Part shown: piece by piece, positions 8,411-18,147 of the stretch
Numbering within the stretch: position 1 is the stretch's first letter
How the letters are laid out: the number at the start of each line of letters is the position of its first letter
Assembly (NCBI GenBank): GCA_043814315.1
Contig: JBDRKE010000023.1
Span: forward strand, 21,924-85,923
From: JBDRKE01 sp043814315
GTDB taxonomy: Bacteria; Omnitrophota; Gorgyraeia; Gygaellales; Profunditerraquicolaceae
DNA length: 64,000 bases
Direction of reading: 5' to 3'
The notes under the pieces: model-generated
What the model saw: the letters and a program-made list of their open reading frames with translations, nothing else
Databases searched by the model: none
Told to the model about the DNA's origin: nothing
Made by a program: the position numbers and the translations under genes

Positions 8411-11400
8411 CTATTTATTCTCTTTCTCTTCCTTTTTTCCCTCTTTGGCTTTTGCGCTTTCAATCGTCTTGATGACTTCGATGTCGAGATGGTCGCGAAA
8501 ACCGGTTCCCGCAGGGATAAGATGCCCGACAATCACGTTCTCTTTCAGTCCGAACAAATCATCGCGTTTTCCCGAAGCTGCCGCATCCGTCAGAACTCGA
8601 GTGGTCTCCTGGAAACTAGCCGCGGAAACAAAACTCTCCGTGGTCAAAGAGGCCTTTGTAATCCCCAAAAGCAACGGTGTCGCCTGAGCGGGTTTTTGTC
8701 CCTTCTTGATAACCCTAGTATTCTCTTTTTGGAATTTCCATTTATCTACCTGCTGCGTAACCAGGAATTCCGTGTCCCCTGAGTCTTCAATCCTGACCTT
8801 TTTTAACATCTGTCTGATGATCAATTCGATATGTTTGTCGTTGATGCGCACACCTTGCAAACGATAGACTTCCTGTACCTCATTAACTAAATATTCCTGC
8901 AGCACCTTATCCCCGCAGACTCTTAAGATGTCCTGCAAAACCACGGGGCCGTCGGTCAATTGCTGACCGGCAATAACCTTATCCCCTTTGTAGACATTAG
9001 GGTGCTTGCCGTGAGGAATCACATATTCTTGCTGCATACCCGTGGTGGATTTGACGATAATGACGCGCTGAGCCTTTTTGGTCTCGCCGAATTCGACAAA
9101 ACCGTCGATCTCGCTGATCACGGCAGGGTCTTTGGGACGCCTAGCCTCGAATAATTCCGCTACACGAGGAAGGCCGCCGGTAATATCCCTCGTTTTAAAG
9201 ACGAGGCGCGGAATCTTTCCTAACAGGTCACCGGCTTCAACTTTCTGGCCGTCTTTAACCAAGATGTGGGCACCCATGGGAATAGGATAAATCCCCAGGA
9301 CTTCTTTTTGCTCATCCAGGATCAATATCTGAGGATGATACTCCTGCTTATGCTCGACGACGACCCGTTCCGTTAATTTCGTAACGGGGTTTAACTCCTC
9401 CCGTACCGTGATATCTTCTCTCAGGTCTTCATATTTGACCTGGCCGCTGACCTCTGTAAGAACGGGGAACGTGTAGGGGTCCCAGCGGGCAAAAGCAACC
9501 CCCTTGGCGATTTCTTCGCCGTCGGCTATGCTTAAGAAAGCCCCCTGAGTCAAAAGATAACGCTCCAGCTCGCGCCCCTGCTTATCGTTGATACTAACAG
9601 AGCCATTCCTATTCAAGACAATAAATTCCTTATTTTTTGCCGTAACCCTGAGGCCATGGTATTTAATGAAACCTTTATTCTTGGATTTTATAAACGACTG
9701 CTCGACAATCCTGGAGGCGGTTCCACCGATATGGAACGTCCTCATGGTGAGCTGCGTGCCGGGCTCGCCGATGCTCTGAGCGGCAATAACCCCTACGGCC
9801 TCTCCCACCTCAACCAGCCTCCCCGTCGCCAGATTTCTTCCGTAACATTTCGTGCAGACGCCTTTTCCGGATTCGCAGGTTAAGGCACTGCGGATACGAA
9901 TCTTTTCAATGCCGAGCCTCTCGATCATATCCGCCTTTTCTTCGCTGATATCGGTGCCTGACTCCACGATCACCTCATCCGTAATAATATCGACGATATT
10001 ATCCAAAGCCACCCTTCCTACGATACGGTCCTTCAGGCTAACCACAACCTCATCCCCTTCAATAATCGCAGAAACCGTTATACCATTGAGGGTCCCGCAA
10101 TCCAGTTCGCAAACAATGACTTCCTGGGCCACATCAACAAGCCGGCGGGTCAGATACCCTGCATCTGCGGTCTTCAGGGCCGTATCCGCCAGACCTTTAC
10201 GCGCACCGTGAGTAGAAATAAAATACTCTAAAACATTGAGGCCCTCTCTGAAGTTAGCGGTTATCGGGTTTTCGATGATCTCCCCTGAAGGCTTAGCCAT
10301 CAAGCCTCTCATGCCTGCCAGCTGCCTTATCTGGAGCCGCGAACCGCGGGCGCCGGAATCCGCCATCATGAATATGGGGTTAAAAGGATCCATCCCCTTG
10401 AAAAGCAGGTCAGAGACCTTATCCGTCGCATGCGTCCAAATATCAATCACCTTGGATTTACGCTCGCTTTCCGTAATAATGCCCCTTCTATACTGCTCTT
10501 CGACTTTGGCAACTTCCGCTCGAGATTCTTTCAGGACTTCAATCTTTTCTTCCGGAATATTTAAATCATTAATACCAATAGAGATACCCCCTGCCGTTGC
10601 CATATCAAACCCCAGCATTTTTATATCATCAAGCAATTTGACGGTAGCGCTGTGGCCGAATCGCTTATTACAGTCAATCACGATGTCGCCAACCTGGCTT
10701 TTGTTCAGTTCCCTGTTGACAAAACCAAAACCTTTGGGCAGGTGTGAATTGAATAAAACGCGTCCCACGGTGGTCTCAACGAGCTGCTTTCCGGGTAGTA
10801 TTTTCTTCTCCTCTAAATCAAAAACATCCTCAATCCTTACCTTGATCTTAGCATGCAACTTAACGACCTTATCCTCATAGGCCACTAAGACTTCATCCGT
10901 GCCGGAGAAAACTTTGCCCTCCGTCTTGGCACCCGGTTTTATTTTGGTCATATAAGAAACGCCTAAGATGATATCCTGGGTTGGCGTGCTTATGGGCCGA
11001 CCGTCCGCCGGAGAAAATATATTGTTAACGGAGAGCATAAGAATCTTAGCTTCCAGCTGTGATTCCAACGATAAAGGCACATGGACGGCCATCTGGTCTC
11101 CGTCAAAGTCTGCGTTGAATGCGGTGCAGACGAGCGGGTGTATTTTGATGGATTTGCCTTCGATAAGGACCGGTTGAAAAGCCTGGATTCCCAAACGATG
11201 CAGCGTCGGGGCGCGGTTAAGAAGCACAGGGTGGTCTTTGATGACTTCGTCCAGGATATCCCAGACTTCGATTTTACCGCGCTCCACCATCCTGCGCGCG
11301 CCCTTAATCGTATGCACAAACCCTTTTTCTCTCAACTTCTTTATGATAAACGGCTCGAATAACTCCAGGGCCATCTGTTTGGGAAGACCGCATTCATGGA

Positions 11401-12457
11401 GTTTTAACTCCGGACCCACCACAATAACCGAACGGCCAGAATAATCCACGCGCTTACCCAAGAGATTCTGCCTGAACCGGCCCTGTTTTCCTTTAAGCAT
11501 ATCAGAAAGAGATTTCAAAGGCCGGTTATTAGCGCCTATGACGGGCTTACCGTGCCTGCCGTTATCTAAAAGCGCATCCACCGCTTCCTGAAGCATCCTT
11601 TTCTCATTGCGGATGATAATCTCGGGAGCCGCCAATTCTATGAGTTTCTTCAGGCGGTTGTTGCGGTTGATGACCCTGCGGTAGAGATCGTTCAAATCCG
11701 ATGTGGCAAAGCGGCCTCCGTCAAGGGGGACCAGGGGCCTTAAATCCGGAGGGATAACCGGCAATATTTCCAAAATCATCCATTCGGGCCTGTTTTTAGA
11801 TTTCTTAAAATCTTCGACGATCTTTAAAGCCTTCAAAACCTTGCGGTTGCCCAGGGCGTCTTTTGATTTTTCCAGATCCCTGTGCAATTTACGGCACTGA
11901 CTGTCCAGTTCCAACTCTTTTAATAAATCCCTGATCGCCTCTGCACCTATCTTGGCTTTAAAAGTCCCTTGGTATTTGCTGAGGGCTTCCTGATATTTCT
12001 CTTCGCTCAGAAGCTCTTTCTTCTTTAAAGGAGATGTCCCGGGGTCCACGACCACATATTCCTCATAATAGATGATCTTCTCCAAATCCCTGAGGCCTAT
12101 ATCCAATAAAGCGGCCATACGGCTGGGCACGGCCTTAAAAAACCAGATGTGGGTTACCGGCGTAGCCAAATCTATATGTCCCATGCGCTCGCGCCTCACC
12201 GAAGAGCGATCTACCGTTACAGCGCAGCGGTCACAGGTAATCCCCTTAAATTTGATTCCTTTGTATTTGCCACAGTTACACTCCCAGTCCCGCACCGGGC
12301 CAAAGATCTTTTCGCAGAACAAACCGTCTTTTTCCGGTTTTAAGGTGCGATAGTTAATGGTCTCGGCCTTTCTCACTTCACCCTTTGACCAGGACTTAAT
12401 GATCTGGGGGTTGGCGATCTTTATCGATATACTGTCGAAGGTAATGGCTTCTTCCAT
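8411..12457 (-). CDS. rpoC: DNA-directed RNA polymerase subunit beta-prime
   Basis: The 1348-residue product holds the catalytic motif NADFDGDQMAVHVPLS near residues 445-460, whose three aspartates bind the active-site magnesium. It also has the N-terminal zinc-ribbon cysteines (CNCGKYKG...CDRC, about residues 60-80) and the second zinc site (CESGKGVCTKCYGRNL). The bridge-helix and trigger-loop sequences (IAAQSIGEPGTQLTMRTFHIGG) are conserved. Length is within the bacterial range with no inteins or large insertions. It follows rpoB as usual. The start has no clear Shine-Dalgarno. Confidence 0.98.
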   Translation of the reverse strand: MEEAITFDSISIKIANPQIIKSWSKGEVRKAETINYRTLKPEKDGLFCEKIFGPVRDWECNCGKYKGIKFKGITCDRCAVTVDRSSVRRERMGHIDLATPVTHIWFFKAVPSRMAALLDIGLRDLEKIIYYEEYVVVDPGTSPLKKKELLSEEKYQEALSKYQGTFKAKIGAEAIRDLLKELELDSQCRKLHRDLEKSKDALGNRKVLKALKIVEDFKKSKNRPEWMILEILPVIPPDLRPLVPLDGGRFATSDLNDLYRRVINRNNRLKKLIELAAPEIIIRNEKRMLQEAVDALLDNGRHGKPVIGANNRPLKSLSDMLKGKQGRFRQNLLGKRVDYSGRSVIVVGPELKLHECGLPKQMALELFEPFIIKKLREKGFVHTIKGARRMVERGKIEVWDILDEVIKDHPVLLNRAPTLHRLGIQAFQPVLIEGKSIKIHPLVCTAFNADFDGDQMAVHVPLSLESQLEAKILMLSVNNIFSPADGRPISTPTQDIILGVSYMTKIKPGAKTEGKVFSGTDEVLVAYEDKVVKLHAKIKVRIEDVFDLEEKKILPGKQLVETTVGRVLFNSHLPKGFGFVNRELNKSQVGDIVIDCNKRFGHSATVKLLDDIKMLGFDMATAGGISIGINDLNIPEEKIEVLKESRAEVAKVEEQYRRGIITESERKSKVIDIWTHATDKVSDLLFKGMDPFNPIFMMADSGARGSRLQIRQLAGMRGLMAKPSGEIIENPITANFREGLNVLEYFISTHGARKGLADTALKTADAGYLTRRLVDVAQEVIVCELDCGTLNGITVSAIIEGDEVVVSLKDRIVGRVALDNIVDIITDEVIVESGTDISEEKADMIERLGIEKIRIRSALTCESGKGVCTKCYGRNLATGRLVEVGEAVGVIAAQSIGEPGTQLTMRTFHIGGTASRIVEQSFIKSKNKGFIKYHGLRVTAKNKEFIVLNRNGSVSINDKQGRELERYLLTQGAFLSIADGEEIAKGVAFARWDPYTFPVLTEVSGQVKYEDLREDITVREELNPVTKLTERVVVEHKQEYHPQILILDEQKEVLGIYPIPMGAHILVKDGQKVEAGDLLGKIPRLVFKTRDITGGLPRVAELFEARRPKDPAVISEIDGFVEFGETKKAQRVIIVKSTTGMQQEYVIPHGKHPNVYKGDKVIAGQQLTDGPVVLQDILRVCGDKVLQEYLVNEVQEVYRLQGVRINDKHIELIIRQMLKKVRIEDSGDTEFLVTQQVDKWKFQKENTRVIKKGQKPAQATPLLLGITKASLTTESFVSAASFQETTRVLTDAAASGKRDDLFGLKENVIVGHLIPAGTGFRDHLDIEVIKTIESAKAKEGKKEEKENK

Positions 12458-12461
12458 AATT

Positions 12462-12545
12462 CGTTAATCTCGTTAGGTTCCTTATTGTCGTTATTTTCGT
12501 TAAACAACCTCAACGAAAATAACGAACAAAACGAAAGTAATCTTA
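12462..12545. repeat. Short palindromic repeat between rpoB and rpoC
   Basis: The gap contains GTCGTTATTTTCGTT facing AACGAAAATAACGA around a short loop (about 12487-12532). It is a near-perfect hairpin of a family distinct from the other intergenic elements here. There is no T-run to make it a terminator, which would in any case separate rpoB from rpoC. Confidence 0.6.
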
Positions 12546-12550
12546 CAACT

Positions 12551-15500
12551 CTATTTACCCTTTTCGGTACGAATGTCCAAGCATAAACCCTGCAATTCTT
12601 TTATCAAAACATTGAATGACTCAGGAGTTCCGTGGGATAAGCGCTGTTCCCCCTTTACGATCGCTTCATAAATACGCGTCCTTCCTGAGACATCATCGCT
12701 CTTAACCGTAAGCATCTCCTGCAAGGTAAACGCCGCCCCGTAAGCCTCTAAAGCCCAAACCTCCATTTCTCCTAATCTCTGGCCGCCAAACTGAGCTTTT
12801 CCGCCCAGGGGCTGCTGTGTCACTAAAGAATAAGGCCCTATGGAACGGGCGTGGATCTTCTCATCCACGAGATGTATCAGCTTCATTATATATAGGTAAC
12901 CCACGGTCACTTTCTGGTCAAACGGCTCTCCGGAGTAACCATCGTAAAGCGTGATCTTGCCTTCTTCTGGTAATCCTGCTTTCTCCAGCATCTCTTTGAT
13001 CTCTGATTCTTTGGCACCGTCAAAAACAGGACAGCTGACATTCAGGCCCAAAACCCTGGCTGCCCAGCCCAGATGCGCTTCCAGAAGCTGGCCGACATTC
13101 ATACGCGAGGGTACCCCCAGGGGATTGAGGACAATCTCTACGGGAGTGCCATCCGGCATAAAAGGCATGTTCTCTGCAGCGATGATCCTTGCCACGACGC
13201 CTTTATTCCCGTGCCTTCCGGCTAATTTGTCTCCTTCTGAGAGCTTGCGTTTTGTGGCGACATAGACCACCACTCGTTTTAATACGCCTGCCGGAAGCTC
13301 ATCGCCCCTGCGCACCTTTTCAATCTCCTGCTCTTCCTCGGCCATTAATTCCTGAATCTGTTCGTCAAAAGAAGCGGCAAGAATCTTTGCTTCCTCGTTA
13401 TCGCTAAAATTCAGCTTTTCTATTTTTCTGCTATCCACGCCTAAAAGGCTTGCCAACCGCGCGATCTTTTCCCCGCGCACGAACTCAATCTCCTGTTTGT
13501 AGTACGCCTTTAATTCCTTGATCTTAACCAACTCTTTTGTTTTTTCTTCCTTGGATTTCCTGCCGCGCTCCTTGCGCGAGAATACGTGTACGTCTATCAC
13601 CACGCCCTCAACGCCCGGAGGAGCGATTAACGACGTATCCCTGACATCCCCGGCCTTCTCTCCGAATATGGCGCGCAGGAGCCTCTCTTCCGGAGAAGGC
13701 TCAGAATCTGTTTTGGGAGTAATTTTTCCGACAAGGATGTCTCCGGGGCCAACCTCTGCGCCGATACGTATGATACCGGTCTCATCCAAATTCCTCAAGG
13801 CCTCTTCGCTAACATTGGGGATATCGCGGGTGACTTCCTCATTACCGAGCCTTGTTTCCGTAGCTTCTAACTCAAATTCCTCCACATGGATAGAGGTGAA
13901 CTGATCCTCCCGGATTAATTTTTCGCTGACGAGAATGGCGTCTTCAAAATTATAACCTCGCCAGGGCATAAAGGCGCATAAAATGTTTTTGCCTAAAGCC
14001 AACTCACCGTGTTTCGTACTCATGCCGTCAGCAATAATCTGCCCCTTATCAACGTGCTCTCCTAATGTAACCAAGGGCCTCTGGTTCAAGCAGGTATCGG
14101 CATTGGTACGCAGGAACTTCTTTAAATGATATATTCTCTTGCCTACGGTAATGGAGGAGGAATCCACGCTATTGACCTTTCCGGATTCTTCCGCGACAAC
14201 CACGGTGCCCGAATCGCGAGCCACTTTTTCTTCTATCTGGGTGCCGACGATGGGCGATTCCGTTATCATAAGAGGCACGGCCTGGCGCTGCATATTGGAA
14301 CCCATAAGCGCACGGTTTGCATCGTCGTGCTCCAAGAAAGGAATCAAGGACGCCGCCACAGAAACCAATTGCTTGGGAGAAACATCCATGTATTCGACTT
14401 GCTTGCCGGCGACTTTCGGAAAATCGTCTTTATACCGACAGGAGACTTCCCGCTCCAGGAAACATCCGTTTTCATCCAGAGGAACACTGGCCTGAGCGAT
14501 AACCTTCTCTTGCTCTATATCCGCGGTCAAATAATCAATCTTCTTAGTCACGCGGCCGTCTTCGACTTTTCTGTAAGGAGTCTCCAAGAGCCCCAGGGGA
14601 TTGACGCGCGCATACGTGCTTAAGGAGGCGATCAATCCGATATTCGGCCCTTCCGGAGTTTCTATGGGGCAGACCCTGCCGTAATGCGAAGGATGAATAT
14701 CGCGCACCTCAAAACCAGCGCGTTCACGGGATAATCCGCCGGGGCCAAGGGCGCTTAACCTTCGCTTATGCGTCATCTCCGCCAGAGGATTCACCTGATC
14801 CATGAACTGAGACAGCTGGCTCCTAGAAAAGAAATCACGGATCTGGTTGGATAATAACTTTGAATTGATGAGGTAATGGACGTTGAGATTATCAAATTCG
14901 CCTAAGATGCTCAACCGCTCTCTGATGGAACGTTCCACGCGGCTCATGCCGATTCTCACCTGGTTCTGAACCAATTCTCCCACAGTCTTGACGCGGCGGT
15001 TTCCCAGATGGTCTATATCGTCGATTTTGCCCACGCCTTCCTGAAGCTTGATAAGGTACTCGATCACCTTGATCACCGTATCCGAATCAAGGATTCTTTT
15101 TTCCAAGGACACGTTCATCCCCAGCTTTCTATTAAGAATAAATCTTCCCGCCCTCTCCAGGTCATATCGGGCAGGGTCAAAAAATAATCTATAGAACAAG
15201 CCTTCGGCTGCCTCTTTGGTGATAGGCTCCGTGGGCCGCATTTTGCGATAAAAATCAAGGTAGGCCTCATCCTTATTCTTTGTATAATCTTTTTTCATAG
15301 TATTGATGATTTCGGGATACTCTTTTTGAAAGGCATTATGGATCTGGGCGTCTTGCGAAAATCCAAGGATCCTGAGGATCTGTGTGGCGGGAAAGTTCCT
15401 TCGTCTGTCTACGTAGGCAATGATGGTTTCAGTAAGGTCGTATTTGAATTCCAGCCATGCCCCCCTGTAAGGGATGACTCTGCCGTAAAAAATCTTTTTT

Positions 15501-15955
15501 CCCGTAGGATGCAGCTCTTCTTCAAAAGAGACTCCGGGAGACCGCTGCAGCTGGCTCACCACCACGCGCTCGTCTCCGTTGATGATAAATGTTCCTGTCT
15601 CGGTCATCAGGGGCATCTCGCCAAAATAGGCATCCTGTTCCTTGGTTTCGTGGGGCGTGGTCAATCTAAACTTTACCTTTAACGCAGAGGCATAGGTTAA
15701 AGCCCTGATCCTGGACTCAGCGATAGAGTATTTTGGTTTTCCCAGAGAATAGCTGATGAACTCTAACTTCACGGAACGGTTGGCATTCTCTATCGGAAAA
15801 ATGTCTTCAAAGACCTCCTGAAGCCCTTGACGCTGCCTCTCTGTCCAGGGGACATCCATCTGTAAAAAATCATAATAGGGCACAAGCTGCACGTCTAAAA
15901 GGTTAGGCAGGTGGTAAACTTCTTTTAACTTAGCAAAATTTTTGCGCTTAATCAT
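12551..15955 (-). CDS. rpoB: DNA-directed RNA polymerase subunit beta
   Basis: This 1134-residue protein is at the short end for bacterial beta subunits, so lineage-specific insertions are absent. The rifampicin-contact region reads SQFMDQVNPLAEMTHKRRLS then ALGPGGLSRERAGFEVRD, with the wild-type Asp, His, Arg and Ser at the classical resistance positions. The C-terminus includes KAQFGGQRLGEMEVWALEAY and ends near IRTEKGK. It pairs with RpoC to form the polymerase core. Upstream is rplL, downstream rpoC. The start is set by MIKRKNFAKLKEVYHLPNLL. Confidence 0.98.
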   Translation of the reverse strand: MIKRKNFAKLKEVYHLPNLLDVQLVPYYDFLQMDVPWTERQRQGLQEVFEDIFPIENANRSVKLEFISYSLGKPKYSIAESRIRALTYASALKVKFRLTTPHETKEQDAYFGEMPLMTETGTFIINGDERVVVSQLQRSPGVSFEEELHPTGKKIFYGRVIPYRGAWLEFKYDLTETIIAYVDRRRNFPATQILRILGFSQDAQIHNAFQKEYPEIINTMKKDYTKNKDEAYLDFYRKMRPTEPITKEAAEGLFYRLFFDPARYDLERAGRFILNRKLGMNVSLEKRILDSDTVIKVIEYLIKLQEGVGKIDDIDHLGNRRVKTVGELVQNQVRIGMSRVERSIRERLSILGEFDNLNVHYLINSKLLSNQIRDFFSRSQLSQFMDQVNPLAEMTHKRRLSALGPGGLSRERAGFEVRDIHPSHYGRVCPIETPEGPNIGLIASLSTYARVNPLGLLETPYRKVEDGRVTKKIDYLTADIEQEKVIAQASVPLDENGCFLEREVSCRYKDDFPKVAGKQVEYMDVSPKQLVSVAASLIPFLEHDDANRALMGSNMQRQAVPLMITESPIVGTQIEEKVARDSGTVVVAEESGKVNSVDSSSITVGKRIYHLKKFLRTNADTCLNQRPLVTLGEHVDKGQIIADGMSTKHGELALGKNILCAFMPWRGYNFEDAILVSEKLIREDQFTSIHVEEFELEATETRLGNEEVTRDIPNVSEEALRNLDETGIIRIGAEVGPGDILVGKITPKTDSEPSPEERLLRAIFGEKAGDVRDTSLIAPPGVEGVVIDVHVFSRKERGRKSKEEKTKELVKIKELKAYYKQEIEFVRGEKIARLASLLGVDSRKIEKLNFSDNEEAKILAASFDEQIQELMAEEEQEIEKVRRGDELPAGVLKRVVVYVATKRKLSEGDKLAGRHGNKGVVARIIAAENMPFMPDGTPVEIVLNPLGVPSRMNVGQLLEAHLGWAARVLGLNVSCPVFDGAKESEIKEMLEKAGLPEEGKITLYDGYSGEPFDQKVTVGYLYIMKLIHLVDEKIHARSIGPYSLVTQQPLGGKAQFGGQRLGEMEVWALEAYGAAFTLQEMLTVKSDDVSGRTRIYEAIVKGEQRLSHGTPESFNVLIKELQGLCLDIRTEKGK

Positions 15956-15961
15956 AATATT

Positions 15962-16024
15962 TAGTTTCCCAGTTTTCCGGTTGGCCTATTTGCCAATTAA
16001 ACTGGCTAACCGGCGAACTGGCTA
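15962..16024. repeat. CCGG-type palindromic repeat between rplL and rpoB
   Basis: The sequence TTCCGGTTGGCCTATTTGCC followed by AACTGGCTAACCGGCGAACT is an imperfect inverted repeat. Close relatives sit between rpoC and rpsL and between rpsJ and rplC. It ends at the rplL stop codon. Confidence 0.6.
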
Positions 16025-16025
16025 A

Positions 16026-16412
16026 CTATTTAAGTTCAACAGTAGCACCCGCCGCTTCCAGCTTCTTCTTCAACTCTTCTGCTTCTTCTTTCGGAACGCC
16101 TTCTTTAACGGGTTTGGGCGCAGCATCAACCAGGTCTTTGGCTTCTTTTAAGCCAAGGCTGGTCATAGATCTCACCTCTTTAATCACCGAGATTTTATTA
16201 GGTCCTACGCTGGCTAAAACCACGCTAAAAGTGGTTTTTTCTTCTGCGGGGCTAGCTGCGCCAGCCTGGCCAGCTCCGGCAGCGGCAACCGCCATCATTG
16301 GCATATTCGCCTTGACGTCGAATTTCTCCTCCAGCGCTTTCACAAGGCCCGAAAGCTCTAAAACCGTCATGCTCTCAATAGATTTGATGAGTTCCTCTAA
16401 TTTTTCTGCCAT
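16026..16412 (-). CDS. rplL: 50S ribosomal protein L7/L12
   Basis: The 128-residue protein has the L7/L12 layout: N-terminal dimerisation region (LIKSIESMTVLELSGLVKAL), an alanine/glycine-rich hinge (about residues 38-58, AVAAAGAGQAGAASPAEE) and the C-terminal factor-binding domain (SVIKEVRSMTSLGLKEAKDL). It forms the stalk that recruits translation GTPases with L10. A good Shine-Dalgarno (AAAGGAG) precedes the ATG. It lies between rplJ and rpoB. Confidence 0.97.
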   Translation of the reverse strand: MAEKLEELIKSIESMTVLELSGLVKALEEKFDVKANMPMMAVAAAGAGQAGAASPAEEKTTFSVVLASVGPNKISVIKEVRSMTSLGLKEAKDLVDAAPKPVKEGVPKEEAEELKKKLEAAGATVELK

Positions 16413-16435
16413 ATCTTTCTCCTTTCAGTCAAAAA

Positions 16436-16492
16436 AGTTTACAGTGTGCAGCTTATAATATGCGGCGTTATGCTGTTAATTGTAAACTATTT
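16436..16492 (-). terminator. Possible attenuator hairpin between rplJ and rplL
   Basis: On the minus strand AGTTTACA and TGTAAACT face each other across about 40 bases, and the second arm is followed by TTTTTT. This resembles a weak intrinsic terminator. A related CTGTAAACT ... CTGAAAGGAG string also precedes smc, so it may be just another copy of an intergenic repeat. Confidence 0.3.
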
Positions 16493-17017
16493 TTCCTTCT
16501 TTTTTTGTTGAATCTGATCCAGGCAATAAACGAGCTTGCTCAAGATCTGGTTTAACGCAAACACCAATCCCGAAATCGGTGCATTTAACGTCATGACGAC
16601 CTGCGCCCTGAGGGCCTCTCTCGAAGGCAGCTTTGACATGAATTCGATATCTTTGACCTCAAGGAACTTATCATTTAAAATTCCCCCTTCTAATTTCAAT
16701 TGTTCATGATCTTTGGAGAAACCGCATAAGACTTTAGAGGTGGCGACCGGCTCTTCTTTGACAAACACCATACCGCAAGGCCCCTGGATCATCTTAACCA
16801 AAGGCTCTAAGCCAACTGACGCAAGCGCTCTGCAGGCAACACTGTTTTTGACGACAAAGAGGGAGGCGTTTGAATTCCTTAAATTCTGCCTTAAAGAACT
16901 TAAGTCCGGGCTGGATAAACCGGAGTATCTCAGGATTATAACGGCACTGGAATCTTTAAGGTAATTCTTGATGCGATTCTGTGATGCCTCTTTAAATAGA
17001 ATGCCGAGTTTCTTCAT
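16487..17017 (-). CDS. rplJ: 50S ribosomal protein L10
   Basis: The 176-residue product matches L10, the base of the L7/L12 stalk: YSGLSSPDLSSLRQNLRNSN, then VVKNSVACRALASVG, GPCGMVFVKEEPVATSK and LPSREALRAQVVMTLNAPIS. The C-terminal helix that binds L7/L12 dimers follows. It is encoded three bases after rplA, so the two are likely translationally coupled. No Shine-Dalgarno is evident. Confidence 0.95.
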   Translation of the reverse strand: MKKLGILFKEASQNRIKNYLKDSSAVIILRYSGLSSPDLSSLRQNLRNSNASLFVVKNSVACRALASVGLEPLVKMIQGPCGMVFVKEEPVATSKVLCGFSKDHEQLKLEGGILNDKFLEVKDIEFMSKLPSREALRAQVVMTLNAPISGLVFALNQILSKLVYCLDQIQQKKKEK

Positions 17018-17020
17018 GCG

Positions 17021-17701
17021 TTATATCGCTATCCTCAGTCCAGGGTTCATCGATGATGAAATCGCCAATGTCCGGATAAACTTGCCTTTTACCGTAGCGG
17101 GCTTGGCTTCATTGAGCGCCTCGATGACCTTGGTAGAGTTATCGAACAGTTTGTCTTCTTCAAAAGAACTTTTCCCTATAGAGAGATGGATTCCTCCCTG
17201 CTTGTCCACGCGGAATTCTACCTTGCCTTTTCGTACCTCATCCAAGGCTTTGACGACATCATTGGTGACCGTGCCGGTTTTAGGGCTGGGCATGAGTCCG
17301 CGCGGCCCAAGGACCTTCCCCAGTTTACTTAAGTCCTTCATCATCTCGGGCGTTGCCAGACACACATCAAAATCCATGAATCCTGCGGCGATTTTATCCA
17401 TCAAGTCATTGGCGCCCACGTAATCCGCATGGGCCTCGCGAGCCATCTTCTCCTGCTCGCCTTTGCAAAAAACCGCTACCTTCAACTTTTTACCTGTTCC
17501 GTGCGGCAGGAGCACTGTGCCGCGGACCATCTGTTCCGATTTCTTCGTATCCACATTCAAATGAAAATGCAGATCCACCGAGCCGTCAAATTTAGGAGGG
17601 GCCATCTTTTTAATAACCCCGATTGCCTCTTTAAGCTGGTAGAAGTTATCCTGCTGAACCTGCTTACTCGACTCTTTATGTCTCTTGCTTCTGGTCTTCA
17701 T
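17021..17701 (-). CDS. rplA: 50S ribosomal protein L1
   Basis: The 226-residue protein carries the L1 signature GPRGLMPSPKTGTV and the conserved VDLHFHLNVDTKKSEQMVRG and LPHGTGKKLKVAVF segments. L1 forms the mobile L1 stalk that moves deacylated tRNA to the E site, and in many bacteria it represses its own operon. It is flanked by rplK and rplJ. Confidence 0.97.
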   Translation of the reverse strand: MKTRSKRHKESSKQVQQDNFYQLKEAIGVIKKMAPPKFDGSVDLHFHLNVDTKKSEQMVRGTVLLPHGTGKKLKVAVFCKGEQEKMAREAHADYVGANDLMDKIAAGFMDFDVCLATPEMMKDLSKLGKVLGPRGLMPSPKTGTVTNDVVKALDEVRKGKVEFRVDKQGGIHLSIGKSSFEEDKLFDNSTKVIEALNEAKPATVKGKFIRTLAISSSMNPGLRIAI

Positions 17702-17720
17702 AAGAGCTTAAAAGTTGTTT

Positions 17721-18146
17721 TTATCCTTCCACGACAATGCCCATGCTTCTGGCTGTGCCTTCGATAATCTTGGATGCCATCGCCAAGTCTGAAGTGTTAA
17801 GATCCTGCATTTTCTGCTTAGCGATCTCTTCTACCTGCTTTTTGGTAACTTTGCCGATGACCTCTTTCCCGCTTATTCCTGAGGCCTTGGCAAGATTCGC
17901 TGCGCGCTTGAGCAAAATCGATGAAGGCGGACTCTTGATAATAAAACTGAATGTCCTATCCTCATAGACGCTGATAACAACGGGCAAGATCAGGCCTTCG
18001 CGGCTCTTGGTCTGGTCGTTAAATTGTTTGCAGAACTGCATGATATTAACGCCGTGCTGGCCTAAAGCAGGCCCGACCGGCGGCGCAGGATTGGCCTGGC
18101 CGGCAGGAACGTGCAATTTAATCTGTGCGTTTATTCTTTTGGCCAT
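17721..18146 (-). CDS. rplK: 50S ribosomal protein L11
   Basis: The 141-residue product has the proline-rich N-terminal motif GQANPAPPVGPALGQHGVNI and the C-terminal rRNA-binding domain with TARSMGIVVEG. L11 binds the GTPase-associated centre of 23S rRNA and is needed for the stringent response in other bacteria. It starts one base after the nusG stop with a good upstream GGAGAAGG. Confidence 0.97.
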   Translation of the reverse strand: MAKRINAQIKLHVPAGQANPAPPVGPALGQHGVNIMQFCKQFNDQTKSREGLILPVVISVYEDRTFSFIIKSPPSSILLKRAANLAKASGISGKEVIGKVTKKQVEEIAKQKMQDLNTSDLAMASKIIEGTARSMGIVVEG

Positions 18147-18147
18147 T

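Noticed and set aside
14317..14623. Plus-strand frames antisense to rpoB and other large genes
   Set aside because: They lie entirely within strongly conserved genes on the other strand and show no family similarity.
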